Of a stretch of 33,846 bases of DNA, positions 1 through 8,256 are shown piece after piece. The stretch lies in contig QCUL01000027.1 in the NCBI GenBank assembly GCA_003210755.1, positions 1-33,846 of the forward strand, in the 5' to 3' direction. The position numbers and the translations under genes were made by a program. Origin of the DNA: Synechococcus sp. AG-679-C18 (lineage in GTDB: Bacteria > Cyanobacteriota > Cyanobacteriia > PCC-6307 > Cyanobiaceae). Every line of letters starts with the position of its first letter. The stretch's first letter is position 1. Under the pieces are notes generated by a model that had not been told where the DNA came from, made no database searches, and was given only the letters and a program-made list of their open reading frames with translations.

Positions 1-290
1 TTGCGATCCACCGCCAGCGGCGCTTATTCCGTGGCAAATCAAAGTAGATCCACTGCCAGCGGTAACCGAGCAGAAGCGACAGGGATTGAATCCAACGCCA
101 GCGGTGCTTTCGCTGAAGCATCAGGTTTTGGATCTAACGCCAGCGGTGCCGGTGCCCAAGCAACTGGGAATTTTTCCAATGCCGTTGGTACGCAAGCAAT
201 CGCTAGTGGCAATAACTCCACGGCCTTGGGTGCCTTTGCTCAAGCTCCTAACAGCAACTCCACGGCCATCGGCACTGGTGCGATCACCAC
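1..290 (+). repeat. Tandem 42-bp coding repeats (YadA head)
   Basis: Degenerate copies of a 42-bp unit start near 7, 49, 91 and 133 with the core ccAACGCCAGCGGt, and weaker copies continue to about 290. Each unit encodes 14 residues with an S-x-A-S-G or S-x-A-x-G core. The first four copies are closest at DNA level, as expected if repeat number changes by slippage or recombination. Confidence 0.75.
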
Positions 291-1179
291 CCGTGACAAC
301 CAAATTCTGATTGGAACCCAAAATCAAGAAGTCACAGTGCCCAATCTCGCTGGAGCAGGCGACAGCATTTTGGCCACAACAACCGACGGCACCCTCAGGC
401 GTGCTGATATTTCCATCAATCAACTCAACAACACAATCAACACGGTCAATCAAAAAATTCCACGGCTGGAAACAGCAGCTCGCCGCCTTGGAGATGCCGT
501 TGAATCCTCAGGCGCTATTGCCGCAGCTCTATCGGCTGTACCTGATGTTTCCATGAAAGATGATGAGCCGGCTCGATGCGGCGTCGGCACAGGTGGTTAC
601 GGCTCTCAATACGCCATCTCAGCGGGATGCGCCCTACGCGTGAGTAACCGGCTCTATCTCAATGGTGCCATCGCCTACACACCATCGATTGATTACAAAT
701 ATGGCTCCACCTCCTCTGTGGCTGGACGCCTGGGCTTCTCCTTCCCGCTGGGCGTTAACAAGACAAGCTCGAGCTCAACAGCAAAGGCCAGCGCTAATTC
801 ATCAGAAACATCTCAATACCTCTCCAACATGAATGCCAACATCAATAAACTTAATGATAATGTAGCCACAAGAGATCAACAAATCGAAGACTTAAAGAGC
901 AAATTAGAGCATCTTCTTGATCATCAACAAGGCAGCATTATTAAGGACGACACCATTTCATCAAGCGAAAGCCAGAATCTAATTACAGCTCTCAAACAAC
1001 GTATCGAGGAGCTCGAAAACGAGAAGAAACAATCTGATGCAGAAGATATACGCCAGAACAAGATCATTGAAGGACTACAGAAAAAACTTGCTGAACAAGA
1101 AAATCGCTTTAAAACAATGATGCAACGCCTCAATGCGATGGCATCTGGTCAAACCTTAAGCCAAAAGTCCAATCGTTAA
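1..1179 (+). CDS. YadA-like trimeric autotransporter adhesin, 5'-truncated by the window, with a C-terminal coiled-coil extension
   Basis: The frame is open from base 1, so the gene very probably begins outside the window. Residues 1-95 are degenerate 14-residue YadA-head repeats of the type S-T/N-A-S-G, which fold as a left-handed trimeric beta-roll on the cell surface. Residues about 135-165 look like a short stalk. Residues about 165-251 resemble the YadA membrane anchor: a small-residue helix (AAALSAVP) followed by glycine/aromatic beta strands ending in GRLGFSFPLG. Two cysteines lie inside this anchor, which is unusual. The known family ends at the last anchor strand. Here a Ser-rich linker and about 110 residues of charged heptad-like coiled coil follow (to residue 392), predicted to be periplasmic. 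The family call is firm for the head and fair for the anchor; the function of the tail is unknown. Confidence 0.8.
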   Translation: MRSTASGAYSVANQSRSTASGNRAEATGIESNASGAFAEASGFGSNASGAGAQATGNFSNAVGTQAIASGNNSTALGAFAQAPNSNSTAIGTGAITTRDNQILIGTQNQEVTVPNLAGAGDSILATTTDGTLRRADISINQLNNTINTVNQKIPRLETAARRLGDAVESSGAIAAALSAVPDVSMKDDEPARCGVGTGGYGSQYAISAGCALRVSNRLYLNGAIAYTPSIDYKYGSTSSVAGRLGFSFPLGVNKTSSSSTAKASANSSETSQYLSNMNANINKLNDNVATRDQQIEDLKSKLEHLLDHQQGSIIKDDTISSSESQNLITALKQRIEELENEKKQSDAEDIRQNKIIEGLQKKLAEQENRFKTMMQRLNAMASGQTLSQKSNR

Positions 1180-1271
1180 CTTACGCCTCCTCTCACCCAA
1201 CTCAAACAACCAAAAAATGTCTGTATTATTCTAAATTACATTTATTTCAATCACTTGTGGGCTTAAAAATC

Positions 1272-1607
1272 ATGGACCTAAAAGCATCATGCCTTTTCTG
1301 CACATACCTGATCCTAGGGCTCGCCCCGCAACCCCTCCTCGCGCAAACAGCTCCAACTCCAAACAATCGTGAACTGGTAAAACAATTTCGCGATGGGTTT
1401 ATGCAAGGTTGTCAAACAGGAAAGACCCCTGGTGTCAGCAATCAAATGCGCTATTGCACCTGCTTAGCTAACAGTTATCAAGCTCGTTACGACGGAAAAA
1501 CGTTGGCAACGATCTCCCAGCTAGCCACTGCTTCGGTAGCCAATGGCTCCCGTATTGTCAATTTAATGATGTCTCCGGAAGCAAAAACCTGCGCCGCCAA
1601 GTCTTAA
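1272..1607 (+). CDS. Small secreted protein with four cysteines, unknown function
   Basis: This 111-residue protein starts at the ATG at 1272; an in-frame GTG at 1257 would add five residues ahead of the signal peptide and seems less likely. Residues 1-24 form a signal peptide (a hydrophobic LFCTYLILGL stretch and a cleavage-like LLAQTA). The mature part is about 85 residues with cysteines in GCQTG, YCTC and TCAAK, four in all, compatible with two disulfides in the periplasm or outside the cell. I do not recognise a family. It lies between the YadA-like gene and the tRNA-Gly, with 92 bp before its ATG. Being next to a surface protein suggests, but does not show, an envelope role. Confidence 0.7.
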   Translation: MDLKASCLFCTYLILGLAPQPLLAQTAPTPNNRELVKQFRDGFMQGCQTGKTPGVSNQMRYCTCLANSYQARYDGKTLATISQLATASVANGSRIVNLMMSPEAKTCAAKS

Positions 1608-1615
1608 ATAGAAAA

Positions 1616-1686
<71 letters not shown>

Positions 1687-1734
1687 ATTAGTACGATTGA
1701 ACTACTTTCCTGGAATGGATCAGTAGCTGGTCGT

Positions 1735-3138
1735 ATGCCCAAGCATTATGGCGGTCAGCGTGCCATTTGTTCCGGATTGACCTCTTCAGCAGCTCGCCCC
1801 GAGGGCTCCCGTCGCCGTCTCATGTTCTCTTACGGGCTTGGAGACGCAGGCACCGGGCTAGCCGCCACAACCCTTGGGTTCTACCTTTTTCCCTTTTTCA
1901 CTTGTGCAGCGGGCTTGCCCGCTTTAATCGCCGGTAATTTGCTGTTGGTCATCAAGTTGTGGGATGGAATCAATGATCCCCTGATCGGCTGGATGAGCGA
2001 TCACACCAAGAGTCGATGGGGGCCAAGACTCCCTTGGATGTTTGCAGCCGCTCTGCCCTTGGGCATCAGCTTGACAGCGATGTGGTGGGTGCCAGAGGGA
2101 GACATCACACAACGCACGGTCTATTACGTCGTAATGGCAATCCTTCTGATGACCGCGTACACCAGCGTGAATCTCCCCTTTGCCGCTCTTTCCACTGAAC
2201 TCACCCCAAACACCGCGATCCGCACAAGGCTGAACGCAGCTCGCTTCACCGGTTCCATCACAGCAGGAACCATGGGGTTGCTCGTTGCGTCTCTGGTGTT
2301 GCGCGAGGGAGGGGGTGGTTACTTATTGATGGGCCAAATCACTGGCACGATCGCAGCAGTGGCAACTTTGCTCTGCTGCTGGGGCCTCGCTCCCTACGCC
2401 AAAAAAGCTCAACGCCCAAGTGGCAGCAAAGAGCCCCTACTTCAACAACTGAGACGCATTCGCTCGAACTCGCGCTTTCTGATGGTGCTAGGGCTCTACC
2501 TACTGCTTTGGTTTGGCTTGCAACTCATGCAAGTTGTTGCCCTGATCTGGCTCGTTCAGGTAATTCACGTCCCAGCAAGTATTGCCACTCTGCTACTCCT
2601 TGCCTTCAATATTGCTGCCTTGGCCGGCTTACAACTTTGGAGCGTTCTCTCCAACCGCCATGGTCGAATCAAGGCTCTCGGCTGGGGATCCAGCCTCTGG
2701 ATTACGGCTTGTCTTCTCTCAATGGCCATATCCCCAATCTCAGAGAGCGGCAACACGACTGCTCTTGTCCCGGTTGTAGGCCTGATCTTGCTGGTGGGAT
2801 TAGGTGCTTCCACGGCATACCTCATTCCTTGGTCCCTGCTTCCTGATGCCATCGACGCTGATCCAACCCACCCAGCAGGTCTTTACACCGCTTGGATGAT
2901 CTTTGGTCAGAAGTTGATCATTGGCCTCAGCATGAGCGTTTTTGGCACCTTGCTCCAGCTCACTGGATACATCGTCACTAAAAACTGCGATGGTGCCTTG
3001 AGTTTTGTCCAGCAACCTGCATCGGCTCTGATCTTCATCCGCCTCTGCATGGGCCTAATTCCAGCCGTCCTCGTGGTGCTAGGGCTTGTGGTGATGAGAA
3101 GCTGGCCTGATCGTGGCGCTCATCTACACACCGCCTAA
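1735..3138 (+). CDS. MFS transporter, GPH (glycoside-pentoside-hexuronide) type
   Basis: This is a 467-residue polytopic inner-membrane protein with about 12 hydrophobic segments. After an N-terminal basic stretch comes SYGLGDAGTGLA and then the GPH hallmark DGINDPLIGWMSDHTKSRWG-RLPW (about residues 81-105). In MelB-type cation:sugar symporters this region carries the cation-site aspartates and the cytoplasmic loop. Loop 6-7 (KKAQRPSGSKEPLLQQLRR) is basic, as expected for the cytoplasmic side. The substrate cannot be told; sodium- or proton-coupled uptake of a glycoside or other small organic solute is the family expectation. The first Met (1735) may be too early: the Met at 1822 (start of MFSYGLGD) fits the family N-terminus better. 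The gene stands 23 bp before the MlaE-type permease gene. Confidence 0.82.
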   Translation: MPKHYGGQRAICSGLTSSAARPEGSRRRLMFSYGLGDAGTGLAATTLGFYLFPFFTCAAGLPALIAGNLLLVIKLWDGINDPLIGWMSDHTKSRWGPRLPWMFAAALPLGISLTAMWWVPEGDITQRTVYYVVMAILLMTAYTSVNLPFAALSTELTPNTAIRTRLNAARFTGSITAGTMGLLVASLVLREGGGGYLLMGQITGTIAAVATLLCCWGLAPYAKKAQRPSGSKEPLLQQLRRIRSNSRFLMVLGLYLLLWFGLQLMQVVALIWLVQVIHVPASIATLLLLAFNIAALAGLQLWSVLSNRHGRIKALGWGSSLWITACLLSMAISPISESGNTTALVPVVGLILLVGLGASTAYLIPWSLLPDAIDADPTHPAGLYTAWMIFGQKLIIGLSMSVFGTLLQLTGYIVTKNCDGALSFVQQPASALIFIRLCMGLIPAVLVVLGLVVMRSWPDRGAHLHTA

Positions 3139-3161
3139 ATCTTTTCTCTGATCTTCGCCTG

Positions 3162-3908
3162 ATGAAGTCCCCTCGCTGGCTAAATCGGCTAGGCAGCAGC
3201 CTGCTCATCGGCGGACAAGCTGTCGCAGCCACCACCAAAGGCCGAATCAACTCGATTGATTTGCTCGATCAGCTGCAAGAAGCAGGACCTGGAAGTTTTT
3301 TAATCGTTGTTATTACAGCATTGGCGGCAGGAACCGTATTCAATATCCAGGTTGCAGCAGAGCTCAGCAATATGGGCGCCGGGTCTACCGTCGGAGGCGT
3401 ATTAGCAATCGGTCTCGCCAGGGAGATTGCTCCATTACTAACGGCAACCCTGCTCACAGGAAAAGTTGCCACTGCCTACGCCGCACAGCTGGGCACCATG
3501 AAGGTGACTGAGCAGATTGATGCCATCACGATGCTCCGCACCGATCCAGTGGAGTACTTGGTTGTCCCTCGCCTGATCGCCATGGTGGTGATGGCTCCAG
3601 TGCAGTGCCTGGTGTTTTTTGGAGTTGCCATCTGGAGCGGTCAATTCAGCAGCACCAGTCTTTACAGCATTCCTCCAGCCGTGTTCTGGACGGCCGTGAG
3701 GACATGGCTAACGCCTGATGACCTCCCATTCATGCTGATCAAGGCTCTTGTCTTTGGACTTCAAATTGGTGTGATTGCCTGTGGCTGGGGAATGACGACC
3801 AAAGGCGGCGCTAAAGAGGTAGGTACTAGTACTACCGGAGCTGTGGTGATGATTCTCGTCACTGTGGCACTGATGGATGTGCTGCTCACACAAGTCCTGT
3901 TCGGCTGA
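3162..3908 (+). CDS. MlaE/YrbE-type ABC transporter permease
   Basis: The 248-residue protein matches the MlaE permease family, the membrane subunit of ABC systems that move phospholipids or other hydrophobic compounds between membranes (Mla in proteobacteria, TGD1 in chloroplasts). Visible marks are the amphipathic N-terminus, the first long hydrophobic segment (FLIVVITALAAGTVFNIQ), the conserved G-x-VGG-V-A-I-GLAREIAPLLT-LL-TGKV-A stretch (about 75-105) and the EQIDAI-M-TDP-EYLV-PR-A motif (about 113-135). Length is normal. The ATPase and MCE substrate-binding partners are not in the window. The DUF3119 gene starts 12 bp downstream, so the two are probably co-transcribed. Confidence 0.88.
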   Translation: MKSPRWLNRLGSSLLIGGQAVAATTKGRINSIDLLDQLQEAGPGSFLIVVITALAAGTVFNIQVAAELSNMGAGSTVGGVLAIGLAREIAPLLTATLLTGKVATAYAAQLGTMKVTEQIDAITMLRTDPVEYLVVPRLIAMVVMAPVQCLVFFGVAIWSGQFSSTSLYSIPPAVFWTAVRTWLTPDDLPFMLIKALVFGLQIGVIACGWGMTTKGGAKEVGTSTTGAVVMILVTVALMDVLLTQVLFG

Positions 3909-3920
3909 TTTATCGATCTA

Positions 3921-4319
3921 ATGACATCCTCCCCAGACTCCAAAACCGTGATCATCAGCCCGAGCCCCAGGCTGCCTTTTGTCATCCTGCTGTTGAGTGC
4001 AGGTCTGCTGCTCTTACCCCTACGGCCCTGGCCGACCCTTGTCGTCAGCTTGTTCAGCGTGTTCTTGCTGGTTCAAACTTACATCTTGAAACTCGAATTC
4101 AACGAGGAGGATTTGGTGGTATGGCGAGGGCAGCAGGAACTGCGTCGTTTTCCCTTCAGCCAATGGATGACCTGGCGCCTCTTCGCACCCTGGCTACCGG
4201 GACTTTTTTATTTCCGTGAAACCCAAAGTATCCACTTCCTCCCAATCCTGTTCAAGCCAGCGGAGCTGCGGGAACAACTGCAACAACGAGTGGGCCACCT
4301 TGAAAAACTTGATACCTGA
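3921..4319 (+). CDS. DUF3119 family membrane-associated protein
   Basis: This 132-residue protein has two adjacent hydrophobic segments near residues 19-50 (PFVILLLSAGLLLLPLRPWPTLVVSLFSVFLLV). A soluble C-terminal part follows, with EEDLVVWRGQQELRRFPFSQW and an FYFRETQSIHFLPILF-P-ELREQL stretch, the pattern I associate with the cyanobacterial DUF3119 family. That fold resembles a small PH-like domain behind a membrane hairpin, which is inference. Function is unknown. It sits between the MlaE permease and the DUF3086-plsY pair, suggesting a membrane or lipid connection. Confidence 0.75.
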   Translation: MTSSPDSKTVIISPSPRLPFVILLLSAGLLLLPLRPWPTLVVSLFSVFLLVQTYILKLEFNEEDLVVWRGQQELRRFPFSQWMTWRLFAPWLPGLFYFRETQSIHFLPILFKPAELREQLQQRVGHLEKLDT

Positions 4320-4430
4320 AAAAACGATCCCCTCGCCACAACCCAATCACTTGCAGCACAAGCTTGAAACGCTTTCTACAAGTCGTCATCAGAGGTTCGA
4401 CGTTTGGCAAGCAATCAGCTGAAATAAGTA

Positions 4431-4437
4431 AAGGAGG
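4431..4437 (+). promoter_or_regulatory. Strong Shine-Dalgarno of the DUF3086 gene
   Basis: AAGGAGG lies 8 nt before the ATG at 4446. Most genes here have weak or no Shine-Dalgarno sequence, so this one marks the start firmly. The 125-bp gap before it may hold a promoter; I could not single one out. Confidence 0.7.
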
Positions 4438-4445
4438 AGCAGACC

Positions 4446-5480
4446 ATGCCTGATGAGATCGATCTAACGCCCCTGTCGAATTCCGAGCAACCGGATCAAG
4501 TGTCGTCGCTGAATTCAACTGAGGGAGAAAGCAACAACAGCACTGCTGAACCTGTCTTAGAGGCGTCCAACACAGTCGTCCAACCAACACCCCAAGAATC
4601 CACCGCCGCCAGCGAAGCCTTGATCAGCCTCGCCCTTCAGGAATTACGGGGGCGTCGTGATGCCTTGCAGCACGAGATCAAAAGCCTCAACCAACGAAAA
4701 AGTCAACTTGAAAAGGACATAGCGGGCAGCTTCGCGGGTCAGTCCGATGCCATTGCCCGGCGCGTCAAGGGATTTCAGGAGTATCTGAGTGGAGCTCTTC
4801 AGGGTATGGCTCAATCAGTGGAGCAGCTTGAGCTCGTTGCCCAGCCGGTAATGGTGCAGCCTTCACCCCTCGATCAACAGGCAGCCGTCGAACATGAAGC
4901 AGAAAGCGCTGAAGATCAAACTCCGGCGATCGCCGACACCTTCCGACCCGATGAAGCGCTTATTCGCTCCAACCTCGAGCGTTTCCTCGAGCAACCGGAC
5001 TTCTATGCCGATCCCTGGAAGCTGCGCCGCAGCCTTGACAACAGCGACACCACCTTGCTCAAAGACTGGTTTTTCAACCAGGGAGGGCGCGGAGCCCAGT
5101 CCAGTCGAGGTAGCCGCACCCGAAATGTTCTTGTTAGTAGTGCACTTATCGCCATTCTCAGCGATCTCTATGGCGATCGGTTTCAAACACTTGTGCTGGC
5201 AGGGCAGCCAGAACGGCTTGGAGAGTGGCGACGTGGGTTACAGGATGCCCTTGGCTTGGGCCGCGAGGATTTTGGTCCAAACAGTGGCATCGTTCTATTT
5301 GAACGCGGAGATGCTCTTGTCGAGCGCGCCGACCGACTCGAAGAGAGAGGTGAATTGCCTCTAATCGTGATCGATGCCGCAGAACGCTTCGTCGATATTC
5401 CAGTGCTTCAGTTTCCTCTGTGGCTGGCCTTCGCAGCTTCACCAGGAGAAACCTATGAGGACGACAACGAGCTGCTCTGA
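4446..5480 (+). CDS. DUF3086 domain protein
   Basis: The 344-residue protein has an acidic, Ser/Thr/Gln-rich N-terminal 60 residues. A clear coiled coil follows at about residues 65-100 (LQELRGRRDALQHEIKSLNQ and onward), then a variable Pro/Gln linker, and a globular C-terminal half from about 165 beginning DTFRPDEALIRSNLERFLEQ and containing WKLRRSLD, LLKDWFFNQGGRG and FGPNSGIVLFERGDALVERADRLEE. This C-terminal block is the cyanobacterial DUF3086 family; its biochemical role is unknown. The stop codon overlaps the plsY start by one base (TGATG), which implies translational coupling with phospholipid synthesis. No signal peptide or membrane segment is visible. Confidence 0.8.
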   Translation: MPDEIDLTPLSNSEQPDQVSSLNSTEGESNNSTAEPVLEASNTVVQPTPQESTAASEALISLALQELRGRRDALQHEIKSLNQRKSQLEKDIAGSFAGQSDAIARRVKGFQEYLSGALQGMAQSVEQLELVAQPVMVQPSPLDQQAAVEHEAESAEDQTPAIADTFRPDEALIRSNLERFLEQPDFYADPWKLRRSLDNSDTTLLKDWFFNQGGRGAQSSRGSRTRNVLVSSALIAILSDLYGDRFQTLVLAGQPERLGEWRRGLQDALGLGREDFGPNSGIVLFERGDALVERADRLEERGELPLIVIDAAERFVDIPVLQFPLWLAFAASPGETYEDDNELL

Positions 5481-6067
5481 TGAGTTTCCTTTGCTTACTG
5501 CTTGGCTACCTACTCGGATCCATCCCTAGTGGCTGGCTAGCTGGACGTTGGCTGAAAGGCATCGACCTGCGCGAACTCGGTTCAGGTTCCACTGGCGCAA
5601 CCAATGTGCTCCGACAAGTGGGCAAAGGTCCCGCTTTGACAGTGTTTGTTATTGATGTCGGCAAAGGAGCCATAGCTGTTTTATTGGCCAGGGCGCTTGG
5701 GGCGAGTAACTGGATTCAGGTACTCGCAGGCCTTACCGCGCTAGCTGGCCACATCTGGCCTGTATGGCTGAATTTCAAAGGCGGAAAAGCCGTGGCGACC
5801 GGCTTCGGTATGTTTCTTGGCCTGGCCTGGCCCGTAGGGCTGGCCAGTTTTGGAGTGTTTCTAGCGACACTCTGGCTTTTCCGAATCGTGTCACTTTCCA
5901 GTGTGGTAGCGGCAATCAGCTTGCCCCTGCTGATGATTCTGCTCTCAGATAGCAAGGCTTACTTACTGATTGCCCTCGTTGCAATGGGATTGGTGCTCTG
6001 GCGTCACCGCAGCAACCTCTCAAGAATTCTTGAAGGCAGCGAGCCCAAGATCGGCCAAGGAGGTTGA
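5480..6067 (+). CDS. plsY: Glycerol-3-phosphate acyltransferase PlsY
   Basis: PlsY transfers an acyl group from acyl-phosphate to glycerol-3-phosphate in the inner membrane, the first committed step of phospholipid synthesis. The 195-residue protein has about five hydrophobic segments and all three family motifs: the N-terminal GSIPSGWLAGRWLKGIDLRE-GSG, the GATNVLR stretch with KGP-LT, and WPVWLNFKGGKAVATGFG near residues 93-110. Length is normal. It overlaps DUF3086 by one base and is the last gene of the plus-strand run; pyrF converges 23 bp downstream. No hairpin terminator was seen in that gap. Confidence 0.95.
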   Translation: MSFLCLLLGYLLGSIPSGWLAGRWLKGIDLRELGSGSTGATNVLRQVGKGPALTVFVIDVGKGAIAVLLARALGASNWIQVLAGLTALAGHIWPVWLNFKGGKAVATGFGMFLGLAWPVGLASFGVFLATLWLFRIVSLSSVVAAISLPLLMILLSDSKAYLLIALVAMGLVLWRHRSNLSRILEGSEPKIGQGG

Positions 6068-6090
6068 ACCTGCACTGCTCATTGCATTAA

Positions 6091-6810
6091 TCACATCGCC
6101 AAAGCCGCACAACATTCTGCAAACGCTTCACTTGGATGTTCAGCTTTGGTGATCGGCCTGCCGATCACCAGCTGAGAAGCCCCCGCCGCTATTGCTTCTT
6201 TTGGGGTCATAACCCGCGCCTGATCTCCTAACGCAATGCCTTTGGGACGAATGCCTGGGGTCACAAGTGCGAATGGTTCTTGATGGTGAGCTCGCAATGT
6301 TGCAACCTCCAATGGTGAACAGACACAGCCGCCTACCCCCGCCGTAGCTGCTAAGTGGGCTAAACCTGAAACCCGCTCTGTGATGTCTTGCTCGATCACA
6401 AGCTCTCGCTGCAGTCTTTGTGCTTCCCAGCTGGTGAGCACCGTCACCGCGAGCAGCGTTGGCATTGCCACGCCAGTGGTTTCTGCTCCATCCTTCGCCC
6501 CAGCCTGAGCAGCCTTTAGGGCTTCGCTACCGGCGCAGGCGTGAACCGTAATGAGCTCCGCTCCCAGCCCAGCAGCATTCCGGCATGCTCCAGCCATCGT
6601 TGCTGGGATGTCGTGAAACTTGAGATCCAGAAACACTCGATGTCCCTGATCACGCAACTGAACCACAACGTCCGGGCCAGCCTTCACAAATAGCTCAAGG
6701 CCTACTTTCACCCAACGCAGATCCTCCACTTGGCGGCAAAAAAACAGTGCCTCCTCTGGCTCCATCCCATCGAGTGCCACGATGATTCGCTCAGATGCTT
6801 CACAAGACAT
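6091..6810 (-). CDS. pyrF: Orotidine 5'-phosphate decarboxylase
   Basis: PyrF converts OMP to UMP, the last step of de novo pyrimidine synthesis. From the ATG at 6810 the protein has 239 residues; a TTG at 6822 would add four. It shows the expected (beta/alpha)8 order: IIVALDGME at the N-terminus, the catalytic [12 protein letters not shown] motif (Asp62, Lys64, Asp67), [11 protein letters not shown], and the C-terminal phosphate-binding [10 protein letters not shown] and [10 protein letters not shown]. It is the downstream gene of a minus-strand series, 64 bp after the SMP-30-like gene. Confidence 0.95.
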   Translation of the reverse strand: MSCEASERIIVALDGMEPEEALFFCRQVEDLRWVKVGLELFVKAGPDVVVQLRDQGHRVFLDLKFHDIPATMAGACRNAAGLGAELITVHACAGSEALKAAQAGAKDGAETTGVAMPTLLAVTVLTSWEAQRLQRELVIEQDITERVSGLAHLAATAGVGGCVCSPLEVATLRAHHQEPFALVTPGIRPKGIALGDQARVMTPKEAIAAGASQLVIGRPITKAEHPSEAFAECCAALAM

Positions 6811-6874
6811 GGCGTCAGCCAAACTCCACCTTTAGAGAAATCTCATCGTGCAGTCTCATGGAACGTTTCTCTAC

Positions 6875-7759
6875 TCAATTCCGCACTTGAAAATAATCAG
6901 AAGGCAAACCACCCACCGCCACATCTGCTTGAAACAAGCCTCCAGCCAATGGCTCAGCCGCAATCGAAGCAGCATCCATTTCTCTCCTAGCGGTAGTGAT
7001 GAATAACTGATCAAGTCGTGGGCCGCCAAAGCAACAGGACGTGACCTGACGACAAGGCAACTCAATCCGCTCAAGCAAGTGGCCGCTTAACGGATCCCAT
7101 CGCGTCACAGCACCACCACCAAATAAGGCAACCCAAAGCTTGCCTTCGGCATCGATACACATACCGTCTGGCACAGCATTCCATTCCTCTGGAATGCGAA
7201 TGCAGATAGTTGGTTCTGCTTCAATCTCACCCGTACTGGTAAGTGGGAATGCCACCACATTCAACGTTGGCGAATCGATGAAATAAAGCGTCAGACGATC
7301 TTGGCTCCAAGCCAGTCCATTGGAAACGGTGAGTTGGTTGCGTTGACGCGTGATGCCTCCATCAGAACCCAATCGCCATAGAGCACCGGCCCTCGGCTCA
7401 AAGTCGTAAGCCATCGTGCCTGCCCAAAAGCATCCCCAAGGGTCACATTTGCCGTCGTTAAATCGATTCCCAAGGCGATCGGCCTCTGGATCACACAACA
7501 CGGTCACGATCCCCGTGTTCGGATCCATCCTCATGAACCCCGCAGCTGTAGCCAAGAGCAAATCTCCCGCGGATGTGGGCACCACTGCTCCCACATGAGC
7601 AGGAAGATATAAAAAATTATTCACCCCTGTTTCAGGCCGGAAGAGACCAATCCTTGATGCCTCGATATCAACCCAAAGCAGAACATGCTTCTCAGCCCAC
7701 CAACATGGACCTTCTGCCAGCCCTGCCTCGACATTCAATACACAATGACAATTTGACAA
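6875..7759 (-). CDS. SMP-30/gluconolactonase/LRE family protein
   Basis: This 294-residue six-bladed beta-propeller enzyme resembles regucalcin and gluconolactonases, which hydrolyse sugar lactones with a bound divalent metal. The metal-ligand motifs are visible: Glu in AEGPCWW (about 16), Asn in RFNDGKCDPWGCFWAG (about 100), Asn in VSNGLAW (about 145) and Asp in VPDGMCIDAEGKLW (about 197). The true substrate cannot be predicted. The open frame begins with TTG at 7759, without ATG or GTG near it and with a weak upstream signal, so the N-terminus is uncertain by a few residues. It may be co-transcribed with pyrF. Confidence 0.85.
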   Translation of the reverse strand: MSNCHCVLNVEAGLAEGPCWWAEKHVLLWVDIEASRIGLFRPETGVNNFLYLPAHVGAVVPTSAGDLLLATAAGFMRMDPNTGIVTVLCDPEADRLGNRFNDGKCDPWGCFWAGTMAYDFEPRAGALWRLGSDGGITRQRNQLTVSNGLAWSQDRLTLYFIDSPTLNVVAFPLTSTGEIEAEPTICIRIPEEWNAVPDGMCIDAEGKLWVALFGGGAVTRWDPLSGHLLERIELPCRQVTSCCFGGPRLDQLFITTARREMDAASIAAEPLAGGLFQADVAVGGLPSDYFQVRN

Positions 7760-7786
7760 TTTAAAGGACCAAAATAATAAAACGTA

Positions 7787-8191
7787 TCAATACAAAACAG
7801 GCCTATCAACACGACGTCTCCCTAACACTTTACGCTCTACAACCCCCTTTTCTTTTTGATAATGAATCAAACGATCATTTTCAATTGTGTTCATACTCAA
7901 AACTCCAGCCTGTCTATAATCACGTCCAAATGGAACAACCCACGACTTGCCAGTTCGCATCACATAGACAAGAGATCGGCGATCATCACTTATGCAAAAT
8001 CGCACATTAACTTCATCAAAAATACCTACATCACTTCCAAATTCAGCCTTACTGTAATCACATGTTTGAGCTCGCTCATACTCATCTTTAATCCCAGCAA
8101 TAGCGGGGGTGGTTATTGCCACTCCCAACAAGAAAATGGGAAGTACCCCGAAAATCGACCTTGAAAACGTCACCTCAGCCACTTTGATCAC
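7787..8191 (-). CDS. Small secreted protein, unknown function
   Basis: The frame encodes up to 134 residues with a signal peptide: after a short basic start comes IFGVLPIFLLGVAITTPAIA followed by a likely cleavage before GIKDEYERA. The mature part of about 100 residues has two cysteines (QTCDYS and RFCISDD), perhaps a disulfide, and a beta-rich look (SLVYVMRTGKSWVVPFGRDYR) ending in a basic RRRVDRP tail. Start is uncertain: GTG codons at 8191, 8182 and 8173 are all in frame and there is no ATG. Its base composition is more AT-rich than the neighbouring enzymes, suggesting an accessory gene. I recognise no family. Confidence 0.6.
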   Translation of the reverse strand: MIKVAEVTFSRSIFGVLPIFLLGVAITTPAIAGIKDEYERAQTCDYSKAEFGSDVGIFDEVNVRFCISDDRRSLVYVMRTGKSWVVPFGRDYRQAGVLSMNTIENDRLIHYQKEKGVVERKVLGRRRVDRPVLY

Positions 8192-8256
8192 AAGATCGAG
8201 CTGAGCCAGTCATAGCAACACATCAAAGCCATGGGCATCAAGTCACCATTGCAGCG

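Noticed and set aside
6834..6880. AGAGAAA ... TTTCTCT inverted repeat between pyrF and the SMP-30-like gene
   Set aside because: Seven pairs with a loop of about 27 nt and no uridine run; too weak for a terminator.
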